This document shows positions 57,293-64,000 of a stretch of 64,000 nucleotides of DNA, piece after piece (position 1 is the first letter of the stretch; the number at the start of each line of letters is the position of its first letter). A program made the position numbers and the translations under genes. This stretch comes from Enchytraeus crypticus (taxonomy: Eukaryota; Annelida; Clitellata; Enchytraeida; Enchytraeidae), in NCBI GenBank assembly GCA_905160935.1, contig CAJHZI010000447.1:1192001-1256000 (forward strand), given 5' to 3'. A model generated the notes under the pieces. That model searched no databases, was not told the DNA's origin, and saw nothing but the letters and a program-made list of their open reading frames with translations.

Positions 57293-57351
57293 ATGGATAA
57301 TTATTTAGACCCCAATCAGGCTTTTGATGCCATTTTTATGGCAGAGAATAG
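57293..57351 (+). CDS. LTO1: LTO1-like coding exon 1
   Basis: ATG two bases after acceptor TTTTTTTGCAG. 19 codons plus AG, donor GTTTGT. FDAIFMAEN matches the family N-terminus (DIFDAIVMADE in vertebrates). Confidence 0.83.
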
Positions 57352-60300
57352 GTTTGTAAATCTTCAGAAATGAATTTGATTGATTGATCTCTTTAAAAGA
57401 AGTTTGATGTCGTAAATATTGCCATTGAATTGGACTTTATTCATATAGTATGCATATAAATAAAAATGTACAATTTTGATTAAAGTGATTTCATTTTTGT
57501 CATATGATAATTTAGCTCTAGAATTGTTAGCCTGACATTTTCCCACTGTATTTAAATTATATTTTTATAATGTCATGCCTTGTAATATTTTAAGAGTTGT
57601 GTTAAATAATTATATGATATTAGTTTACAAGTCCTAATGTAATATATTTGGATTCCCTTAGGACTGTAGTGTGTATCTGACTCTGTGAAATGCTAAGAGA
57701 AATTAGTGCTTGCGGCTGTTTTTGCAAATTAATTGCTATTATTATACTTACTTCAATCTTTGAATACCCACTGCTCTCTCTCTCTCTCTCTTTATCCTTC
57801 TCTGTCTCTCTTAATGGACTGCCTACTGGTAAGTCCATGGTAATGCCTCCACTATTCTCTGTTTTATGTTTTCCTCTTTATGTTTACAAAAGAGTGGATC
57901 TTTAAATCATCTAACCTTCCTAATCTCGATCTGCCTCTGCTTCTCTTTCCTTCCATTCTACCACCTATGACCTCCTTTAGTAAACTCTCTCTCCCTCTTT
58001 AGAATGTGTCCTATCTAGTTCGTCTTCCTATTTCTTATAACATTTATCAAATGTCTCTCTGTACCCACTCTATCAAGACGTTCTCATTATTTAACTTTTT
58101 TGGGTCCAGCTAATTTTTTCTATTCTTCTCTATATCATATCCATATTTCTAATGTTTCTAATCTCCTGACATCGTCCTTTGTCCGTGTTTCACATCCATA
58201 TAATAGCATAGTCCAGACAAAAGCTTTCACTAACTTTATCTTTGTGCTTTTCATTAAACTATTTGTTAAGAGTTTTTTTCCTTTTGTCGAAGGACTGTGT
58301 TTTTCTAATGCAATCCCACTACAAATTTCTGTCTTGCATTTACTAATGTCTTTATTGTGTTTGCCCTAGATTGTACGTTAGGTATTTGAAACTCCTTACT
58401 TGTTCCAAGCGTACCATTGTTCTTGCTCTTACCATTTATTATGAAATTGAATACCTCCTTCCTTGGACACTCATCACCTTTGTCTTATTGATTTTAATCT
58501 TCATACCATGTTTCAATGCCATAATGCCATATCATTCAGGCTGAAATTCAAATGAAGAAATTCTTGAAAGCGTCGGTACAAATAAACAGTTAACAAATGT
58601 GATAAGAAATAGAAAGAAAAGCTGGATAGGACATATTTTAAGGTGGGGGGGGGGGGGTTTACTAAAGGATGTAATAGAAGGAAGAATGTCAGGGAAAAGA
58701 GTTAGATTTAGACCGAGACATGGAATGCTGGATGATCTGTTATTAAATTTATACGGCCTGTATAGAGATGAAAAGGATTGCTGAGGATAGCATTGGTTGT
58801 ATGAGTTATATAACATGGACCTGCCGTTAGTAGAGGTGGCCGCTCACTGCTCTTTCGACACATTAAGTGCTGCTCTTTGAAGTGTGCTGCTCTCGCTCAC
58901 AGCTCAGTACTATCTAAGAGCTGCTCTCAGTGTTCAGAGTGATATAACCACAAAATGCAGTATTGTAACCCATAACGACACAGTGCAGCAGATGCTGCTC
59001 TGTTGGACACAAGCTGCACTCTGTCGTATAACGACACAGTGCAGAATATGCAGCACGCTATCATACAGCATGCTGCAATGTTTGTTATAGGGGCTTATAT
59101 TACAGTATAGATCGACTGGCAGCATGGTGTGATAAAACTGACTAAGAAATCACAATTATTAAGGCGTGATTTAGCGCACACGGTTAATTTGCGCATCAGT
59201 TGAACGAAGTTAAGCTCCATCGCGCTGGTTAGTACATTGTGGACGATCACCTTGGAAAACCGAGTGTTGATGGCTTTGAAAGAAAGAAAAAATCTCCAGG
59301 GTGTTGGAAGGTTATTTTAAATCCGCGCCGGCTGCAATTGATGCGCCAACAGAAGGCAACGATTACTAATAACCATGGAGAGTAATGGAGGAAATAACGA
59401 AAACTACAAAAACAGCAACCAAGAAAGGAAACTATGTAGCACATGCTGCATGTGTGTAACTATACGAACAAAAAATACTATTTCTCAGGACATGTAGTGG
59501 AAGCGGCTGAAGCCGGCTGTCATGTAACAGATTTTTGTTATTTTTTTATCTTATTTTTTGTTCGCGTAGTTACACACACGATATACTGCATGCGCTACAT
59601 AGTTTCCTTGCTTGGTTTCTGTTTTTGTGGTTTTCGTTATTTCCTCCATTCCTTTCCATGGTTATTAGTAGTCGTTGCCTTCTGTTGGCGCATCAATTGC
59701 AGCCGGCGCGGATTTAAGAATAACCTTTAAACACCCTCGGGATTTTTTCTTTCAAAGCTGTCAACACTCGGTCTTCCAAGGTGGTCGCCCACAAAGTACA
59801 ATCCGGCTCGATGGAGCTTAACTTCGTTCAACTGACACGCAGCTTAACCGAGTGCGCTAATCCCGCCCCCCCAAATTAAACCAAGCCGAGTGCGCTAATA
59901 ATTTGCGTCAAAATATTATTACTATCAAAAACGAAAACATATATAGCAGTGGCATAGCCGAAATAGTTCTTCGAGACTACTTTACAGAAAGAGTTCAATA
60001 TTAATAAGCTAACTAAAAATTACAGTTAACTTATTTTTCTAAATGAAAATCTACCGCCATAAAACTAACGATTTGTCTCTAACACACAGTATGTATTTTA
60101 CTGCATCAAGCAATTTTTTCCAATAGTGTACTGAGAGGTCTTTGCTATTTTACTTATAATAAATCTGTTATTATGTAATATGTAGCTATACTTAGCAAGT
60201 AGTCCTGCAGTTAGGGACCTTTACTTAAGTTAGTTTAATGTCTTAATAGCGTAGGGGTAACGTCATGAAGTTTTAAATGACAAATCCTGAGGTGAATTGA

Positions 60301-62712
60301 GACCTCATGCTCATGGGTTCGAATCCCAGCCGCGCAGATCTAAGGGTAAAATCTTGGACATTCACTGGACTGGTTATACTGAATATGAACTAAATTGCCT
60401 AACGGTTTAAACATGTGGTATTAAAAAGTGATAGATATCAACATAGTTGATCATTTCACTATAATGCGTGTTTAATTTTAATTAATTTTTGGATTGAGTA
60501 CATAAATGTTTCTCTTCATACAAAGCCATTTCAGAGATGATGCTTATGTAAGAATGGTGGCCTTGGAGTCCTTGCAGTCATACAGTAATAGTAATAGCAT
60601 TTATTGATTTTTCCGACTATCGCTTCATCGTTTGTATTTTGTATGAAGTACGATCATTCATACTTATCAGTTTATAGCACTAGTATCTAGGGTTACCAGA
60701 CGTCTAAAAAATATAGCCCAACGACTTAATACAAATTAACAAACAAATTGCCCAATTGAGCATGAAATCCGCCCAGATGGCAACACTGGCTGACTCGAGA
60801 TGTAGACTACTAGAGAACCTAAACTACTACAAGTCACGTGGGCCTAAGACATAGGCTACGTGCAGTCACTAGTAACTACTAGTAAGTGCCTGAACAAGTT
60901 GAGAGCAGTGAGCATGGACACAGGTTTTTGTGCAGTTACTGTAGTAAGTGCCTGAACAAGTTGAGAGCAAATGAGCAGCTAAAAAGAGTCGACTCATTAA
61001 GCTGTGCGAGTCATTTATATTCAGCTCTCATAGATGAGTCGTAAAGCACATCACTAGCCGTTAGGCAGTGCACTTCAGGAAGATCATTCAGACTATTCAT
61101 TATCTTCTGCAGTCCATTTTCACTTCTTGCTACCATTCCTTGATCATCTGCAAATCTCCCGTCGGGTAACAGTTTATCTACTACTTCGACTCCCTCTTCA
61201 ATGTTTTCCATGACCTCTTCTATCATTACTTATGCATAAATGTTAAACAATAGTGGCGAAATGCTACAGCCTTATTTATTTACCTTTATTTATTTAAATG
61301 ATTCAATCGTTTCACACAATATTCACACAATCAACTCCAATCCTTCTCAAGCTGTTTAACATCATTATCAAGTCTCTTCTATCAAAAGCCTTTTCGAAAT
61401 CTAAAAAGCATATGAATATATCATTTCCATGTTCCAAGCATCGCTCGTATATAACTCTCATGACTCGTATTGCTTCTCTAGTACCACATCCTTTTCGAAA
61501 GTCAAACTGTATTGCATGTAATTTTGACTGAATTCGATTATTTAATGTTTTTTATAAGATTTTAGATGCATGTAATATTAAGCTTATTGTTTTGTAGTGT
61601 GAGAATCCAACAGGATTAGGTTTTTATGAATTGGAATCATCACGGTGAAATAATATTTAACTGTCTTTATGAAATCTTCAGGCCAGATACCGTTCTCGTA
61701 CACTTCAATGCGGAATTTTGCAAGTTTCAGTAATGAATCTCCCTCAATCATTTTCTGAAATTCTGCTGGTATGTTATCTATCACCGCCGCTTTTCATTTT
61801 TTCATATTTCTAATTGCCTCAAGAATTTCTTCTTTCTTTATATTCGGTCGCTTTTCATCATTCCCTACCACGGTTTCTTCCTCTTGTTCAAAAGCAATTA
61901 CTTTTGGTTTTCCATCTTTGTCGTACAAATCCTCAACATATTTTTTCCACCTTTCCTGTATATCACTTATCTTTGTCTTCAGCTTACCATCCATGTTACT
62001 GAAATTCTTTGCTCCTTCTCTCTGTTCAGTTCTTGTTAATTTTCGAACTTAGTGATACAGCAGATCAGAACGTCCTCTGTTATCGTATTCTGTCGCACTT
62101 ACCATTTCACCATTGTTCCGTTCCTTTGTCAGTTGTTCTTCAAAGCTCGTTATCTCTCTCTCTCTCTCTTAGTGCACTGCCTACTGGCAGGTCCATGGTA
62201 TATAACACCTCTACGCATCTCTATCTTCCATATTTCTCTTCATGTCCACATACTAGTGTATCTTTAAATTATTTATAACATTCCTTTTGATATATCATTA
62301 TATTTGGAGGATTATGTTTATGACGAGGTGGCCTAAGCTCGTTATCTCTCTCTTTCTCTTAGTGCCTGCTGGCAGGTCCATGGTATATAACGCCTCCACT
62401 CTTCTCTATTTTCCCTTCTCCTCTTCATATCCACGTATGAGTGGATCTTTAAATCATCTCTAACATTCCTTTGTATATACCATTATTCTTGGGGGATTCT
62501 GCCTATGAAGAGGTGGGCCCCCTAGCCTAAGCTCGTTATATCTTACATATTCCGTCCGCCCACTATTTGTTATTATTTTTCTATTTCCTTCTTTCATCCA
62601 TTTTATGTAACACTTCTGTGATCCAATGTTTCTGAGTTACTTTTACTTTTTGACAACCATAAATTTGTTTTGGTACTTCTCTTTTCGCTTCCTTCAAGAG
62701 GTGGTTATTATA

Positions 62713-62752
<40 letters not shown>

Positions 62753-62791
62753 AATATTATATATATATCCAATATTATATACATATATATT

Positions 62792-62873
<82 letters not shown>

Positions 62874-64000
62874 TATTAATATAGCGATTAGTGTTGATTT
62901 ATTGTGTTACAGTGTCAGAGAGAATGGATTTAATGAAGGGTTTACAGAAGGAAGACAAAAAGGTCGACTGGAGGGATTCCGATTGGGAGCAGAGCAAGGA
63001 GCCAAGATTAGTACTGAAGTCTGGCAATTCTTTCATATATTTTATTTGTGTGCATTTTACATTTAATTTTAGGTGCAGTAGCTATTAATTTAGTACAACG
63101 ATATCTGTGTTCAGTTTTAGCATAACGTCCAAATCATCTAAATCATGGTGATTATCCATCTAACAGCGAGTAGCAAATTCTCTTTTGAAATTTTACACTG
63201 TGGATTCAGGTATTAAATCCACAGTACTCTGATTGGTTAAATAAGCCTAGTTAAAATATCTCTATCTCTCTACTGCTAATTGGCAGGCCTGGCTCATGGC
63301 AATAACTTTTCAAATTGTCATTTATTTCCATGCACTTCTGTGTGTTACGTTAAAACTCCTACTTTTTCCCATTCACACTCATCTCTTTTGATTATAATCT
63401 TCATTCATTTTCTTAATACTGTGACATTCGGACCTCTCTTAATTGTCTTCAGTCTCGGCTGAAGTAAATAATCTCATTTTTTGGAAGTCACCTTTTTAAG
63501 TCACCTAGCTTTATATGTCAGACAATTGAAGTGCCCTACGTAGATTGTATAAAACGAGTTTTAAATCTGAAATTCTTGGGAGTTACAATTTCGTGTAACT
63601 TTTTATTTTCTTCTCACATATCTAATCTAATATCCACATGCTTAAGCAATATTTTTGCTGTGTAAATTTAGTGCACAAAAGATCTGTTTATAGAACTCCT
63701 CCAGATAGTGTTCCAGGCTTCCACTCTTCGTAAGGTACTCTATGCCTTATAATTTTGATGAGCTTTTTACCAGTGCTGATTTTAGAAATCTTCTGATGAA
63801 AGTAATTAATCGTGACACTATAGAATCGCTATAATTGACTGAATATTTGGTGAATTCTATATAAAAAACGATGTATTTGAAGTGTAAATATCAAGTTGAA
63901 TGTACTGTTTTGTGTATGTCAATGTACAATTTTGTGTACAGCTTGGATTCTATGCTGGATTTACGACTGCTTGGTGCATAATGTTGTCGCTTGAACCTGA
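57293..64000 (+). CDS. LTO1: LTO1/ORAOV1-like Yae1-domain protein, 5' part, runs off the window
   Basis: Joined exons 57293-57351, 62913-63018 and 63942-64000 read MDNYLDPNQAFDAIFMAENS, then VRENGFNEGFTEGRQKGRL and EGFRLGAEQGAKISTE, then LGFYAGFTTAWCIMLSLEPE. The repeated G-x3-G pattern is the deca-GX3 motif of the Yae1/LTO1 family. LTO1 with YAE1 adapts the cytosolic Fe-S assembly machinery to ABCE1. The distance between the MA(D/E) block and the first GF/GY repeat equals that recalled for human LTO1, which supports the chosen acceptor at 62912. Exon 2's donor (GAA|GTCTGG) is weak. A good acceptor ends two bases before the ATG, so a 5' UTR exon may lie upstream. Intron 1 (5.6 kb) holds LINE-E copies, a hAT and SINEs. 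The 3' end lies outside the window. Confidence 0.85.
57770..58530 (-). mobile_element. LINE-E RT C-terminal copy
   Basis: Minus strand: LVKAFVWTMLLYGCETRT, RRLETLEIW, RVGTERHLINVIRNRKTN, IGHILKRE, LLKEVIGGRMEGKRSRGRSR, LGRLDDLKIHSFVNIKRKT, then the 3' end ccatggacttaccagtaggc and a (GA)n-rich tail at 57770-57795. Confidence 0.85.
58540..58830 (+). mobile_element. LINE-E C-terminal copy, cut by hAT-T
   Basis: RNRKKSWIGHILRWGGGGLL, KDVIEGRMSGKRVRFRPRHG, MLDDLLLNLY, then the end ataacatggacctgccgttag. The rest of the end (gcagtgcactt) is found after the hAT, at 61065. It lies head to head with the copy at 57770-58530. Confidence 0.85.
59161..59462 (+). mobile_element. SINE-5S, forward copy of an inverted pair
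   Basis: Head: gaagttaagctccatcgcgc, tggttagtacattgtggacg, atcaccttggaaaaccgagt. Central: gccggctgcaattgatgcgc, ttactaataaccatgg. Alternative tail: aacgaaaactacaaaaacag, ctgcatgtgtgtaacta. Confidence 0.9.
59555..59885 (-). mobile_element. SINE-5S, reverse copy of an inverted pair
   Basis: Same as 59161-59462 in reverse, complete from tail (gttacacacacgatatactg) to head (tgacacgcagcttaaccgag, tgcgctaatcccgcc). About 92 bp separates the two arms. Confidence 0.9.
60236..60474 (+). mobile_element. SINE-t1
   Basis: taatgtcttaatagcgtagg, catgggttcgaatcccagcc, gatagatatcaacatagttg, actataatgcgtgttta: one of the best-kept copies. Confidence 0.87.
60690..60791. mobile_element. Short MITE-like unit
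   Basis: Left end agggttaccagacgtcta, right end (reverse complement) cagtgttgccatctgggc. Partial inverted ends around a 100-bp AT-rich core. Class not determined. Confidence 0.4.
62153..62332 (-). mobile_element. SINE-E1, first of two in a row
   Basis: ctctctctctcttagtgcac, ggcaggtccatggtatataa, tttatgacgaggtgg, lacking the head of the element. Bounded on both sides by aagctcgttatc. Confidence 0.8.
62346..62530 (-). mobile_element. SINE-E1, second of two in a row
   Basis: Same portion as the neighbour (ggcaggtccatggtatataa, tctgcctatgaagaggtggg), again bounded by aagctcgttat(at)c. Confidence 0.8.
62710..62865. repeat. (TA)n microsatellite
   Basis: About 155 bp of TA repeat with a few breaks (ccaatattat twice), then tgtgtgtgt. 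It ends 47 bp before LTO1 exon 2. Confidence 0.95.
62913..63018 (+). CDS. LTO1: LTO1-like coding exon 2 (deca-GX3)
   Basis: Acceptor GTGTTACAG. Reads NGFNEGFTEGRQKGRLEGF and RLGAEQGAKISTE. It ends phase 0 before a weak donor GTCTGG. A long (TA)n tract sits just upstream at 62710-62865. Confidence 0.85.
63545..63850 (+). mobile_element. LINE RT C-terminal fragment, degraded
   Basis: One frame reads LKFLGVTISCNFLFSSHISN LISTC, with the KFLGV.IS..L.F..HI pattern of CR1-like RTs, then stop-broken frames. Family not assigned. Confidence 0.5.
63942..64000 (+). CDS. LTO1: LTO1-like coding exon 3, cut by window edge
   Basis: Acceptor TGTGTACAG, then LGFYAGFTTAWCIMLSLEP to the last base. Corresponds to the vertebrate IGCYQGFAFAW block that closes the GX3 region. 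Confidence 0.82.

Larger units (their letters stand above)
58831..61056. mobile_element. hAT-T: 2.2-kb hAT-like element in LTO1 intron 1
   Basis: Ends tagaggtggccgctcactgc and (reverse complement) tagtgatgtgctttacgact. Exact 8-bp duplication gccgttag at 58823-58830 and 61057-61064, splitting a LINE-E end. Subterminal sequence has many tgctgctct / gagagcag words, and agtgcctgaacaagttgaga is repeated at 60885 and 60945. It contains two inverted SINE-5S copies, a SINE-t1 and a short MITE-like piece, and no transposase. Confidence 0.85.
61065..62700 (-). mobile_element. LINE-E RT segment, split by two SINE-E1 copies
   Basis: Minus strand from about 62700: NIGSQKCYIKWMKEGNRKI; after the SINEs MDGKLKTKISDIQERWKKYV, EDLYDKDGKPKVI, EEILEAIRNMKK, AAVIDNIPAEFQKM, IWPEDFIKTV, RKGCGTREAIRVMRVIYERC, IFICFLDFEKAFD, then FNIYA, MIEEVMENIEEGVEV, RFADDQGMVA (catalytic loop). 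Broken by frameshifts and a deletion between the FLDFEKAFD and FADD blocks. Confidence 0.87.

Noticed and set aside
59195..59285. 5S rRNA gene
   Set aside because: Similarity is partial, the body continues into a SINE central domain, and several dispersed copies share the same changes.
62626..63066. 146-codon frame with poly Ile-Tyr running into the GF..GF segment
   Set aside because: The YIYIY part is the (TA)n microsatellite in the intron. Only 62913-63018 is coding, as LTO1 exon 2.

Overview
The window is eukaryotic, AT-rich and dominated by introns and transposable elements. It has no operons or Shine-Dalgarno sites, coding exons have GT..AG borders, and non-LTR retrotransposons, SINEs and hAT elements are common. 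The repeat mix and motif style (5S-rRNA-derived SINEs, CR1/L2-like LINEs, frequent taggcct and acatgtacat words) suggest a marine invertebrate, perhaps a mollusc or other lophotrochozoan. That placement is an inference and the species cannot be told from the sequence.

Two host genes were rebuilt by eye, both on the + strand. (1) A complete neutral sphingomyelinase 1 gene (SMPD2-like) has nine coding exons between 3182 and 29432. They join in phase to a 423-residue protein that keeps the metal-binding and catalytic residues of the family and ends in two membrane segments. (2) The 5' part of an LTO1/ORAOV1-like gene, the Yae1-partner Fe-S adaptor with a deca-GX3 motif, has exons at 57293, 62913 and 63942 and runs off the right edge. 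A degraded piece of a PRPF8 exon (40691-40847) looks like a pseudogene fragment.

Nearly everything else is mobile DNA. I use working labels. LINE-A and LINE-B are CR1-like. LINE-C is another reverse-transcriptase element. LINE-D is L2-like, with a PHD-finger ORF1 and an AP-endonuclease/RT ORF2. LINE-E is an endonuclease-RT element with a YGCETWTL motif. LINE-F has a CDCG zinc-knuckle C-terminus. SINEs are SINE-5S (5S rRNA head), SINE-t1 and SINE-t2 (tRNA-like heads), and SINE-E1/E2 (E1 shares its 3' end with LINE-E). DNA transposons include five hAT insertions with 7/8 or 8/8 matching target-site duplications, a piggyBac relic and a Harbinger/ISL2EU-type DDE relic.

Layout: 1-7.5 kb holds LINE-A, SINEs, hAT relics and SMPD2 exon 1. 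7.8-29.4 kb holds SMPD2 exons 2-9 with TE-filled introns. 30-40 kb is a nested nest: a LINE-B copy is split by LINE-C, by a hAT with GGCCTT-array ends, and by a 2.7-kb hAT that itself contains another hAT, which in turn contains a SINE. 40-45.6 kb holds the PRPF8 fragment, a Q-rich stretch, a DDE relic and a CpG-rich block with a minisatellite. 45.6-57 kb holds two LINE-D copies and piggyBac. 57-64 kb holds LTO1 exons interleaved with LINE-E and a hAT carrying inverted SINEs.
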